Shown in pieces: positions 26,572 to 34,874 of a DNA stretch of 64,000 bases. Each line of letters opens with the position of its first letter. Position 1 is the stretch's first letter. Origin of the DNA: a virus; IMG/VR virus record IMGVR_UViG_3300042691_044868, positions 1 to 64,000 of that record. One strand, given 5' to 3'. The notes below the pieces were generated by a model, which ran no database searches, was not told the DNA's origin, and saw only the letters and a list, made by a program, of their open reading frames with translations. The translations under genes and the position numbers were made by a program.

Positions 26572-27276
26572 TTAAGGTTGTTTATATGCTAATACATACC
26601 AAGTTTTGGTTTGTCCACCCTCACAAACATCGAGGGCCTGCGGGGTATACTCTTTTCCATCGGGACCCTGAATGGTTGGCCCGGCTTGGTAAAAAGTCTC
26701 GAGGCCACCACCAACACCTAAGGCAAGCTGGCTTTCGTTCAACGACACCCCGCCTGAATCACCACCCAAGGTAAGTTCGGTTTCACTCAACGTCCAATTT
26801 CTTCCGGCGCTTGTTCCCCTTAACGAAGCGGCTGATGCCCCGTCCCAATAAACTCCTTCATCGGGACCGACTCCAGCTGGAACTGTCGAGTACCGAATTA
26901 CTGGCTCTTCTTTATTTGAATTGCATGGAGTACAAGTTATAGTTTGTCTATAACCTGTTATTAAAACATTTTGCCCAACATTATCCTGATCTGTACAATC
27001 CTCGCAAAAATTTCTGCTTATTGTTGGTCCTAAGCCATTGGCAGGAGGCGGAGGACCTGGGTCGACAACTTGGTCTGTCGGATCGTCCGGATTACTTCCC
27101 GTTGGGGGAGTTGGGTCTGGGGGAATAGCATTAACCGCATCCACAACAGGCCCAAATTGCAGGGGAGCAACCACGGTATTGAATCCCGGCAAAATCAAAA
27201 CTTCCACGGTTCCTCCGCCAAATCCGGGCAATCCAGAAGGTAAAGGAACTCCCTCGTACTCAATTCGGTCTGCCAT
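26572..27276 (-). CDS. Pro/Gly-rich virion protein with Cys pairs, 234 aa
   Basis: A 234-residue protein. The N-terminal third is Gly-rich, followed by a Pro-rich linker (PPDPTPPTG, DPGPPPPANG), then a beta-type region with CEDC and CTPC pairs that could form disulfides or bind metal, and LGxGG-type repeats near 170-200. No enzymatic motif. Lying between fibre-like and tail genes, it is probably a tail-tip or fibre-network component. Confidence 0.45.
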   Translation of the reverse strand: MADRIEYEGVPLPSGLPGFGGGTVEVLILPGFNTVVAPLQFGPVVDAVNAIPPDPTPPTGSNPDDPTDQVVDPGPPPPANGLGPTISRNFCEDCTDQDNVGQNVLITGYRQTITCTPCNSNKEEPVIRYSTVPAGVGPDEGVYWDGASAASLRGTSAGRNWTLSETELTLGGDSGGVSLNESQLALGVGGGLETFYQAGPTIQGPDGKEYTPQALDVCEGGQTKTWYVLAYKQP

Positions 27277-27277
27277 A

Positions 27278-29212
27278 TCAACACTCGCCCAAGTCGCTGG
27301 CGTCCTTTCTCAAGGCGTGCATGCGGAAAAGTGCCAATCTGGCGTGACCCGTCCATGACATTTTGGGTTGAAACAAATAGCCAAACCTGGCTTTTCGTCC
27401 CACCCCGGTAACACATGAATCGGAAGGTTTTACGGTCCGGATATTGGCGTAGCCCAAAGCAAGCTCGGGCGGGGAGCAGGTGGATATTGAGGAAGTCTCC
27501 GTGTCAAACTCTACGGAACCGGTCTGAACCGGCAAAAAGGTGGGGTAGTAATCGGGAGAAAAATCCAGCGACCATGTCACCGCCCCATAAATGTCGGAAA
27601 AGCTTATATCGGCCCTGAACAATTCCTTGATTTCAAAAGGAACTCCCAAATCCATGCGTCGAAATTCAATAGACGAGGAGATGTCAAGGGAAGTGGTTCC
27701 ACCAATTCCGTCTGGAACTGTGTCGTAAAAATCATCAGTGGTGACTTCATACAGGGCATTGTTCCCGTCAGACCCGCACACAAGGGCAAAGCAACGTTTT
27801 TCCCCGCCGAAAACCCCCACGGCAAATTTGCAAACCTGTAGTCCTGTCCATTCTCCGTCATAGATCGGGGGATAATTTCCCTGATAAACCCCGGGGTTAA
27901 AGTCCTGGGTCACGATTTTTGTGAAGACGATGTTATAGGATGTGGGGTCGCCCGCGACCTTCTGAACTTTGGGCGTACAACCATGGAGCGCCCGGTTGTC
28001 AAAATAAGCCGCCGGCGCGTACCGAATCCAACGCTCCGTGTCATACTTGATTACACGATTTGCCTCAATGCTGTCGGCCAAACTTACCGTTCCGTGTTTG
28101 GCTTCCTGGACAGTTTGAATAAGGGAACGCACACCGTCCAGGGACCGGAAAAATATATCGTTATTTGTGACAATCATGGCATCCGGACTCTCTGCCCCGC
28201 CGCCCAAAAACAACCGGCGCTGCATTCCCTGGGTTGTTTGCCATTGGTTTCTGTCAAAAACGTACGATTTAATTGCTCCAATATCGTTTCGGGTAAAAAC
28301 AACAAGATCCCCCTGGCCAGTGGAGGTATCGGATCCTGGGATAAAAGCTAAACCCGTAATGTCGTCGCTGAAAGAAAAACTTCCTCCGCCGGTAAGATAT
28401 TGAGTCTCCGAAAAACGTATCTCCGATCCCGGGTAACTTCCAGCCAAGTCTCCAGCAAACAACTCATTCCGGCTGGCAACCCACAGACGACCATTTCCAA
28501 ACGCCATGATGTTTCCGACAGGAATGGACACATCGAGCTGGAGCGGTCCAGGGGGGAAAAATTTGACCTCTGCCAGGGCGGTCAGGGTGCAGGGAAGGCT
28601 CATCGTGATTTCCGTCGAGGAATCAACGGAAACAATGACCGAATTGGCCGGGATTCCGCGAGCGGCCTGGGCCAACATTCCGGGATATAAACCGGCTGTT
28701 GAACTTACATTCATTCTTGGATTATTCGCTCCGAGGGTACAATTAAGTGTGATGACTGAATCTGTTTCCTCCAGGATGTTTTCCGAACGAAAAGAGCTGG
28801 AACCGGTATACACGATCGGGGAACTGACTCCGTCTTGAACAACAAGATAATCATTGGCCGCAACCAGGGAAGCACGTTTTGTGACAATGTTATTTGTCTC
28901 GTTTGCTGGCGTGATATCAAGAACTGCGGCCGAGGGTTTGGTCGGCTGGAGATTATACAATCTCCCGTTAATCATACTTATTAACTCCTCGTCGGATCGT
29001 GTTTTAAAATAAGATGCGCCCTGGATTACCCCGTTGGGCAACGCTTTTATGAACTTAAAACCGGGTCGTGTTTTTGGATAACCTCCGCGAACCCGAACAT
29101 TAATACCCCAGGAGTATTGATTCTCCGGGAGAAGGGCTGGGTCAACGCTGGAGTTTGCTCCTCCAATAAAGGAGGTTATTCCCTCTACAAGACGATTTGG
29201 GTCTTTTATCAT
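27278..29212 (-). CDS. Tail/stabilisation protein, 644 aa
   Basis: A 644-residue protein. Its start, FIGGANSSVDPALLPENQ followed by INVRVRGGYPKTRPGF, is the recurrent N-terminal pattern of phage tail-tubular or DNA-stabilisation proteins (T7 gp12- and P22 gp10-like), which close the portal channel. Repeated short beta blocks (e.g. NGRLYNL, ANDYLVVQDG, FGNGRLWVASRNELF) suggest a beta-propeller. It is 2 bases upstream of the 234-aa gene and 6 bases downstream of the main fibre gene. Confidence 0.6.
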   Translation of the reverse strand: MIKDPNRLVEGITSFIGGANSSVDPALLPENQYSWGINVRVRGGYPKTRPGFKFIKALPNGVIQGASYFKTRSDEELISMINGRLYNLQPTKPSAAVLDITPANETNNIVTKRASLVAANDYLVVQDGVSSPIVYTGSSSFRSENILEETDSVITLNCTLGANNPRMNVSSTAGLYPGMLAQAARGIPANSVIVSVDSSTEITMSLPCTLTALAEVKFFPPGPLQLDVSIPVGNIMAFGNGRLWVASRNELFAGDLAGSYPGSEIRFSETQYLTGGGSFSFSDDITGLAFIPGSDTSTGQGDLVVFTRNDIGAIKSYVFDRNQWQTTQGMQRRLFLGGGAESPDAMIVTNNDIFFRSLDGVRSLIQTVQEAKHGTVSLADSIEANRVIKYDTERWIRYAPAAYFDNRALHGCTPKVQKVAGDPTSYNIVFTKIVTQDFNPGVYQGNYPPIYDGEWTGLQVCKFAVGVFGGEKRCFALVCGSDGNNALYEVTTDDFYDTVPDGIGGTTSLDISSSIEFRRMDLGVPFEIKELFRADISFSDIYGAVTWSLDFSPDYYPTFLPVQTGSVEFDTETSSISTCSPPELALGYANIRTVKPSDSCVTGVGRKARFGYLFQPKMSWTGHARLALFRMHALRKDASDLGEC

Positions 29213-29217
29213 GCCGG

Positions 29218-31017
29218 TTAATTTCCGGCCATAATTACCCAGTCAGACCCATCGCTCACAAGAGTTGCCCATTTCCCTGCGGTACCGGTTAAAATGCTGG
29301 TACCAGCGCTTCCACCCACCAGGGGCACAACATTGGAGGAAACCGAATTTACGGCCTGATTTTCCGTCGTCTTAATCATAACCTCCCGGCCAGTCCATGA
29401 ACTCGCTGCCGGAAGAGTAACGGTTGTGGAACTACCAGGGTTGGCGACAATGACCCAATTTTCCGTGTCGGCCAAAGAGAAGTTGGCACTTTTGGTAACG
29501 GGCGCATTGCGTTGCAAAGCGCCGTCAATGTTTACTGTACCACTAACATCAAGGGGATATCCCGGAGTGGAATTCCTTATTCCGACAGTTCCGCCGGAAG
29601 CGTCTACAAAAAGAGTATTGGTATCAACCGCAAGATTCCCACTAATCGAGGTTGCGCCGGTCACGTCCAGGGCCACCAAGGGAGTTGACTTGTTAACGCC
29701 CACCCGGTTTGTCGAGGCATCCACAACCAGGACATTGGTGTCAACAACCAAATCCCCACCGGCGACAACCAAAGAAGCGTCGGTCACGGGTGTCGTGGTG
29801 TTGATTCCAACAAAATTGCCGGAAGCGCTCGCGAACAAAACGTTTGTGTCTACCGTCAAATTTCCGCCGACAGAGACCGCTCCGGTGGCGTTGACGGCGG
29901 TAACATTTGAGGTACCGGTTACGCCCAAAGTCCCGCCAATGGTCGTATCCCCGGTAACATTCGCGGTTCCGGTAACATCAAGTGAAGCGGTCGGGGTAGC
30001 GTCGTTAATTCCTACAGCGTTAGCTGAGGTGTCCACAAAAAGAACATTGGTATCAACAGTTAAATTGCCGCTGATCTTGGCTTGCCCTGTGACATCGAGT
30101 TCGACCGACGGACTGGCGGTGCGGATGCCAACCCGGTTGGTCGTGGCATTGACAATCAACGGAGCGGCCCCGCTGGAGCCGTTGACCTGTAGAACTGCCG
30201 TGCCGTTTACGGAACCTGGATTGACCAAAATGGTATTGGTCCGCATAGCCCCGGCCACATCGAGAAGATTGTTGGTGTCGGGGGTTGAAGTTCCAATTCC
30301 AATGCTGTCTTCGTTTGCATCAACAAAAAGCAGTCCCCCGCTAAAACTGACACTCTTCACCACAAAATCACCGGAAGAACTTTGATTATCGTTAACGGTT
30401 ACCGCTTTGGTAAATAAAGCGTCAGCGCCGGATGCGGCTGTGCCGACTTTTAAAGCTCCGGCAACATGAAGTTTGGTGTCGGGGCTTGCGATGCCAATAC
30501 CCACACGATCAGCGCTGGCGTCGGTTCGAAGAAGATTGGTGTCAGTATCGCCCTCAACGCGAAAGTCCTTATCGGCTCCGGCTTCGTTGATGACGACAGC
30601 TCCGTCGAGCGATGAATCTCCGTTGACGGTAAGGCCCGCAAGCGTTGCCGTCGAAGTCAAAACAGCGGAGGGTGAGATTTTCCGCCCGGAAGAAACATTG
30701 CTTCCAGGGTTGATGGGGCTAGCCGCTCCGGCATCAATCTGGATTAAAGTACAGGTAACCTGTGTGGTTCCGGACAGAGAGGTAACCGTATAAAATCCGG
30801 CCAGAGAAACGTAAATTGTTTGGCCGATTGCCATCCATTGATTTGTCCCGACAACCATTGTAACAGAATTACCGACCGACGGTTGAACGTACAAAGTGGT
30901 AAGCGTGGTGAACGCATTAACCCCATTAGTTCCGTTGGCGCCGTTTGTACCAGAAAGTCCCTGAGGGCCTTGGGGTCCGGCTTCTCCAACAACAAGTGTA
31001 TTACAATCGCAGCTCAT
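29218..31017 (-). CDS. Tail fibre with collagen-like N-terminus and repeated beta modules, 599 aa
   Basis: A 599-residue fibre. Residues 11-36 carry Gly-X-Y repeats (GPQGPQG). The body has about seven copies of a module in which a NLxVDTNxLFVDxS strand is followed by VGIxxxTPxxxLDVTG, a pattern of trimeric phage fibre shafts. The C-terminal region ends in a beta-rich head (VTLPAASSWTGREV). No intramolecular chaperone motif is visible. A strong AGGAG lies upstream of its ATG. The module copies are similar at protein level but not identical in DNA. Confidence 0.7.
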   Translation of the reverse strand: MSCDCNTLVVGEAGPQGPQGLSGTNGANGTNGVNAFTTLTTLYVQPSVGNSVTMVVGTNQWMAIGQTIYVSLAGFYTVTSLSGTTQVTCTLIQIDAGAASPINPGSNVSSGRKISPSAVLTSTATLAGLTVNGDSSLDGAVVINEAGADKDFRVEGDTDTNLLRTDASADRVGIGIASPDTKLHVAGALKVGTAASGADALFTKAVTVNDNQSSSGDFVVKSVSFSGGLLFVDANEDSIGIGTSTPDTNNLLDVAGAMRTNTILVNPGSVNGTAVLQVNGSSGAAPLIVNATTNRVGIRTASPSVELDVTGQAKISGNLTVDTNVLFVDTSANAVGINDATPTASLDVTGTANVTGDTTIGGTLGVTGTSNVTAVNATGAVSVGGNLTVDTNVLFASASGNFVGINTTTPVTDASLVVAGGDLVVDTNVLVVDASTNRVGVNKSTPLVALDVTGATSISGNLAVDTNTLFVDASGGTVGIRNSTPGYPLDVSGTVNIDGALQRNAPVTKSANFSLADTENWVIVANPGSSTTVTLPAASSWTGREVMIKTTENQAVNSVSSNVVPLVGGSAGTSILTGTAGKWATLVSDGSDWVIMAGN

Positions 31018-31028
31018 TTAGTTCTCCT

Positions 31029-31844
31029 TTATGATAAAGCACTCCAAGCGCCAGCGGCTCGAACATAAAGAGTAGTAGAGGCGGTTCCATCTAGACGAAG
31101 ATAAATGGATCCATTGACAGCACTTGAAGATGGAATGCCTGTTCCGCATAAAATTGATGGGGCATTGGCGACACCAAGTCCTCCAGTGCCAGCGGCAGTA
31201 GCACTTAAATCAATGCTTCCTCCCGCATAAGTAGACGAGCCTGATAAATTCAATGATCCGCCTTTGTTAGAAGTGTTAATCGATCCGCCGGCCCCGACAT
31301 TACTTGCTGCGGTATTGATTGCTCCGCCTGAATAAGTTCCAACTGCGTTTGTAGTTATGCTTCCACCTATATAACTTCCACTAATCCCATAAGTATTTAT
31401 ACTGCCTCCGTAAGTAGAAGTATTTACAGCTCCACCATAAGTTGAAGTATTTATACTGCCGCCATAACCTGACAAATCAATACTTCCTCCATAACTTCGT
31501 AAATCAATGGTTCCACTAAGGACATCGCTGAAACCCAATGGAAGAGATACTTGTGAAATCCAAACATAAGATGCTTCAAGAACTTTTGATCCTGCCCCGG
31601 AATAAACCCATCTTTTTCCATCAGTGGTCACAACAATACTTCCCTCGTTAATCAAATCCTGTTGGGCGGTGGTGAGGGCCGTAATATCGCCTGAACTTAC
31701 AATAACATCGTTAGTATTTTCCAGCGTAGTTACACGAGTATCCAGGCCATCAAGTTCATCTTGAATTCCGGCAGGTGGAGGAGTGGTGTTTTCTGGACCG
31801 CAATCGCAACTGCGGCCATAGTTGTCGGGATTGGGAAAACTCAT
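31029..31844 (-). CDS. Gly-Gly-Ser repeat adhesin-like protein, 271 aa
   Basis: A 271-residue protein. Residues 1-60 carry a CDCG motif and a coiled-coil trimerisation-like segment (ELDGLDTRVTTLEN). Residues about 110-225 hold nine GG(S/A)(I/V/L) repeats spaced 8-17 residues apart, e.g. YGGSINTSTYGGAVNTS. Such runs form layered Gly-rich sandwiches in some phage receptor-binding tips. The C-terminus resembles other fibre ends (LYVRAAGAWSALS). The promoter lies 7 bases before the ATG. Confidence 0.6.
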   Translation of the reverse strand: MSFPNPDNYGRSCDCGPENTTPPPAGIQDELDGLDTRVTTLENTNDVIVSSGDITALTTAQQDLINEGSIVVTTDGKRWVYSGAGSKVLEASYVWISQVSLPLGFSDVLSGTIDLRSYGGSIDLSGYGGSINTSTYGGAVNTSTYGGSINTYGISGSYIGGSITTNAVGTYSGGAINTAASNVGAGGSINTSNKGGSLNLSGSSTYAGGSIDLSATAAGTGGLGVANAPSILCGTGIPSSSAVNGSIYLRLDGTASTTLYVRAAGAWSALS

Positions 31845-31851
31845 CGCAAGT

Positions 31852-31879
31852 AGTATGCCGGTTGGGTTTTACGAGTCAA
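31852..31879 (-). promoter_or_regulatory. Promoter for the Gly-repeat adhesin gene
   Basis: TTGACT (31879-31874), 16-base spacer, CATACT (31857-31852), then 7 bases to the ATG at 31844. The -35 overlaps the stop codon of the upstream nuclease gene. Confidence 0.6.
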
Positions 31880-32292
31880 GCTTTCAGGACTGCCCAGTTG
31901 TCCCTCCACTTGGAATTTGGGTCAAGATAAACGGATTTGGTTTTCGGTAACTTTCCGGTAGGAATTATGAAAATCGCGTCCTCTATACTGTGGTAAAACA
32001 CAAGGACATCGCAGTCACTGCGGTTATAAGTCCTCTTAACGCCGTGATTGGCCGAGGGTTTGGGCCTTACCGTGCCAAAACCAGGACCCTTTACGGCTAG
32101 GAACTTAAACTTATTCCTACGGTGATCCTCGCTGCCCGAGGTGCATTTGACCTGGACACGGCTTAACTTTCCCTTCCAGTCCACAACCAAATCGTAGCCG
32201 TCGTCATAAATGGGCAGGCTGACCAAAAACCCGTGTTCCAGGAGTTTGGCCGAAACCTTCTGTACGCCTATGGCACCTAGTCGAATACTCAT
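31876..32292 (-). CDS. PD-(D/E)XK endonuclease-like protein, 138 aa
   Basis: A 138-residue protein with the minimal PD-(D/E)XK core: helix GAIGVQKVSAKLLEHGF, then Tyr-Asp-Leu (Asp34) and RVQVKCTS (Gln47, Lys49), the Q-x-K variant of the active site, as in the 'group I intron endonuclease' type. The ATG at 32292 overlaps the endolysin stop as ATGA and is preferred to a GTG two codons upstream. An unusual location at the end of the lysis cassette suggests a nuclease carried as a homing or host-DNA-degrading gene; which one cannot be told. Confidence 0.65.
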   Translation of the reverse strand: MSIRLGAIGVQKVSAKLLEHGFLVSLPIYDDGYDLVVDWKGKLSRVQVKCTSGSEDHRRNKFKFLAVKGPGFGTVRPKPSANHGVKRTYNRSDCDVLVFYHSIEDAIFIIPTGKLPKTKSVYLDPNSKWRDNWAVLKA

Positions 32293-32831
32293 AACCACCT
32301 CTTGGCAAGCATTGTATCAAGAGGCCGGCGCTTGCGATAGACCCCATCCCCCTCCCGGCTCCCGTCGTCGTTGGTGTTACCCTCGATGGTCACCACCATC
32401 TTGCCCTCTAGCTTTTCCACCAGACCCGTGTGAGCCACGCGGCCAAGGTTTGAAAAATAAATCCCAAAGGCGTCGGACGGGGCCGGCCTCGTTCCACGGC
32501 CCCGGTTCCAGTCTGGAGCTTTAACGAAATCGGGGCTCCAAGCAGAACGCGGGTAGGGGTTTTTTTCTTTGCCGAGGGCTTCATCACCTACATATACCAC
32601 CCATGCCGCGCACCAGGGAGCCCTGCTCCCGGCTAGCCCGACCGATGCGAGGATTTTGTCCACCAGGGGCCCGGCGTTTCGCCCGACCTCTCGCCATCCG
32701 ATGGTTCCGCGAGCCACGCGAATAACTTCCGCAACTCTTCCTTCTCGCGTAGCTGGGACTCCCTCAGTAGCTCGGACTCCGGAACCCAACACAAGTAAAG
32801 ATGCCAAAACCAGCGCATAAATCACCCGCAT
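32289..32831 (-). CDS. Endolysin with signal sequence, CHAP/NlpC-like cysteine peptidase
   Basis: A 180-residue enzyme with a Sec-type or signal-anchor N-terminus (residues 1-22, hydrophobic core IYALVLASLLVLG). The catalytic module has Cys74 in APWCAAWV, His134 in AHTGLV and Glu150/Asn152 in TIEGNTN, the Cys-His-(Asn/Glu) set of papain-like peptidoglycan amidases or endopeptidases. Export by the host and release by membrane depolarisation would fit with the adjacent holin gene, with which it overlaps by 10 bases. Confidence 0.75.
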   Translation of the reverse strand: MRVIYALVLASLLVLGSGVRATEGVPATREGRVAEVIRVARGTIGWREVGRNAGPLVDKILASVGLAGSRAPWCAAWVVYVGDEALGKEKNPYPRSAWSPDFVKAPDWNRGRGTRPAPSDAFGIYFSNLGRVAHTGLVEKLEGKMVVTIEGNTNDDGSREGDGVYRKRRPLDTMLAKRWL

Positions 32832-33163
32832 AAAATGGCAAAGGCCAGAACCAGGCCAAGGAATACACCGACAAGGATCTTGGCCCGGGCTTCACCGCTG
32901 ATGTTTGACCAGTCCTCCAAAAGCGTTTGGGAGTCGACATAGTCGTTGAGAAATTTGAACTCAATGGCGATGATTCCCCAGGCCAGGGACACGGCGGCGA
33001 GCAACTTGACCGCCCCAAAAATGATGACGTGAAGGGCCCCGACGTCGACCACCCCGGCTCCTGGGTCAATCTTGTGGAGCAGGGGGCCAAGAATAAGGAA
33101 TAGGCCCACCCCGCAGAGGAGGGCCGTAAGTCCCTGGGCGTTATCCCAAAGCCACCTTTTCAC
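32822..33163 (-). CDS. Holin, three membrane spans
   Basis: A 113-residue hydrophobic protein with spans at about 11-29, 43-67 and 94-113, a basic N-terminus (MKRWLWDN) and a short charged loop (residues 68-93). It lies between the u-spanin-like gene and the endolysin, overlapping the latter. Size, topology and context identify it as a holin; a pinholin is possible given the signal-bearing endolysin. Confidence 0.7.
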   Translation of the reverse strand: MKRWLWDNAQGLTALLCGVGLFLILGPLLHKIDPGAGVVDVGALHVIIFGAVKLLAAVSLAWGIIAIEFKFLNDYVDSQTLLEDWSNISGEARAKILVGVFLGLVLAFAILCG

Positions 33164-33547
33164 TTAAAGAAGTTTAAGAAAGGGAAAGAAATTACGCAAG
33201 GCCAAAAATGCGGGTAAAAGGAGTAGCCCACCGATGGCGATCAAACGCCATTTCCAAAGCAGGCCCACGGCTTTGCTGTACTTGTGCTCAAGATACTCCA
33301 GCCGCTCGGCCATCTCGGAACGTTCCTTGAAGTTCTTGTCCACCTGGGCCTGTAGTTTGAGGATTTGACTCTTGGTATTGTCGAGCTCGTCAGCCACGGG
33401 CCTGCACTCCGGGATGGAACGGGCAATGGCCTGAGCCTTCAAGACGGATTGCGTCGTTGCTTCGAGTGTTAGGGAGCCAGAGGACGTGGTTTTAGTGCTG
33501 GCACACCCAGCCAAAACAACCAACAAAAAGCACGAAAAAGATTTCAC
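33164..33547 (-). CDS. Unimolecular spanin (u-spanin)
   Basis: A 127-residue protein with a lipoprotein signal (MKSFSCFLLVVLAGC; lipobox LAGC with Cys15), a periplasmic helical segment (about 50-95, charged heptads), and a C-terminal membrane span (about 101-120). An N-terminal outer-membrane lipid anchor plus a C-terminal inner-membrane span is the u-spanin architecture (T1 gp11 type). A GTG at 33547 that overlaps the preceding stop (GTGA) gives an ideal signal peptide; an upstream ATG at 33577 would spoil it. This implies a Gram-negative-type host envelope. Confidence 0.75.
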   Translation of the reverse strand: MKSFSCFLLVVLAGCASTKTTSSGSLTLEATTQSVLKAQAIARSIPECRPVADELDNTKSQILKLQAQVDKNFKERSEMAERLEYLEHKYSKAVGLLWKWRLIAIGGLLLLPAFLALRNFFPFLKLL

Positions 33548-34530
33548 GAAAAAACAACGTAGGGATCGTAAAACCATATGCTACCGGACGAAGGGCCCGG
33601 AGGTGACCCTGGATCTAGCAAATAAGAATGGGACTCGGCAAAATATAAAGAAAATCCCAACTTACTGTTATCAACCCCGGAACCGGAGCCACCAAGGGGG
33701 AGTGGAATACTAACATTTACTTGTTTCCACGTCTTAAAATTTGATGAAGAAACCTGACTAGAACCTTTTAGATATAAAGAAGAATTCCATCTATTAACGT
33801 TGACTGGGTCTATAGGCGGTCCGGCAAACATATACAATGAACTACTGGTAGTCTCGTTATAACTTACGTAGAATGGAAATCCAACCGCCGGCAAAGTAGG
33901 AACGGAAGATCCGCAGACAGCGGCAAAATCAACGGAAATAGTAGGGGAGGTACCGGCAAAAACATAAAATCCCCCAAAATTATACGGACGAAGAGCATCA
34001 CTTTCGGGAACCAAAACCATAGCACCAAACTTAACCGAAGTTGCACCCACAGGTATATTAACAACCTGATACATTTCATACTTTACCCAATTTTGTGTTG
34101 AACTTCCAGAGCCAGTTGTATCCGATGTAATTTGCCTCATAACAGGATCTGGATATCCTCGATTTAAAGCATTAAACGCGATAATACGATTTGTTATTCC
34201 ATAAAGTTTTATAATATGGCCTGATTTTTCCGTATAACCGGGATCGTACGGAACATAATCGTACAAAAAGAATTTCGGTCCCAACGATTTATATTCGGAC
34301 GTGGTGGTAAAAGTCGGGGAATAATGGCTCCAGGGCAATGCGTATGAGCCTGGAGACACCACACTAATTCCCGCAGCACTGTTATTGAATGTTTCTACGA
34401 TTGGGTTGGTATTCGGATAGGCATCAAGTCTTGGCTGGGCAAGAACATTTGTTCCAGTATAGGCAGATTGTGGTGGTCTTAGAACGGGACTGGTTTCCGT
34501 TAAGATGGAGCCGAGGCCGAGTTTCGGCAT
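33544..34530 (-). CDS. Unknown virion/fibre-type protein, 328 aa
   Basis: A 328-residue beta-rich protein, rich in Ser/Tyr/Pro, beginning MPKLGLGSILTE. It contains VPYDPGYTEKSGHIIKLYG, WVKYEMYQVVNIPVGATSVKFGAMV-type strands (short blocks) and ends WFYDPYVVFS; this is the composition of a jelly-roll carbohydrate-binding module. Likely a fibre or receptor-binding element. Its stop overlaps the spanin start. Confidence 0.5.
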   Translation of the reverse strand: MPKLGLGSILTETSPVLRPPQSAYTGTNVLAQPRLDAYPNTNPIVETFNNSAAGISVVSPGSYALPWSHYSPTFTTTSEYKSLGPKFFLYDYVPYDPGYTEKSGHIIKLYGITNRIIAFNALNRGYPDPVMRQITSDTTGSGSSTQNWVKYEMYQVVNIPVGATSVKFGAMVLVPESDALRPYNFGGFYVFAGTSPTISVDFAAVCGSSVPTLPAVGFPFYVSYNETTSSSLYMFAGPPIDPVNVNRWNSSLYLKGSSQVSSSNFKTWKQVNVSIPLPLGGSGSGVDNSKLGFSLYFAESHSYLLDPGSPPGPSSGSIWFYDPYVVFS

Positions 34531-34536
34531 GGCAGT

Positions 34537-34836
34537 TTAAGCCTTGTAGGCTATAACTTTGCTGTTGGCGGCTAGAGTAAATCCGGTAAACGGTCCGTAA
34601 ATAATTGTCCCGACCTGTAAAGAAACGGTAGTGCCAAGGGCACCAACAGTAGAATCTAAAGCTGTCAAAGCGGTAAAAGTGCTGGCCCCAGAAGCAATCA
34701 CTTGAATGGAGGCATAGTTTCCGGTGACAGCGGCAGTTGAATCAATATAATCAAAACCTCTTTGACCAAGAGCAACGAGCGCGGCGTCGGTTTCCTGGGT
34801 TACAGACGGAGTAAGATTTTCGTCATTCCATGCCAT
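34537..34836 (-). CDS. Small virion protein, 99 aa
   Basis: A 99-residue Ala/Thr/Ser-rich beta protein ending PFTGFTLAANSKVIAYKA, a composition seen in small fibre or fibre-attachment proteins of phages. Function not proven. It has its own promoter 8 bases before the ATG. Confidence 0.5.
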   Translation of the reverse strand: MAWNDENLTPSVTQETDAALVALGQRGFDYIDSTAAVTGNYASIQVIASGASTFTALTALDSTVGALGTTVSLQVGTIIYGPFTGFTLAANSKVIAYKA

Positions 34837-34844
34837 AGGTCTTT

Positions 34845-34872
34845 AGTGTGCAGTATTGGTTTTTGTTGTCAA
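34845..34872 (-). promoter_or_regulatory. Promoter for the gene ending at 34537
   Basis: TTGACA (34872-34867), 16-base spacer, CACACT (34850-34845), then 8 bases to the ATG at 34836. It fills the gap between two structural genes. Confidence 0.55.
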
Positions 34873-34874
34873 GT

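Noticed and set aside
29426-30385. Rightward 319-aa frame opposite the tail fibre
   Set aside because: Repeats of the fibre on the other strand give a low-complexity Pro/Ser/Val frame.
31100-31500. Regularly spaced short repeats that might suggest CRISPR
   Set aside because: They are in-frame GG(S/A)I codon repeats of a protein; spacers are not unique 30-40-base units and no cas gene is present.
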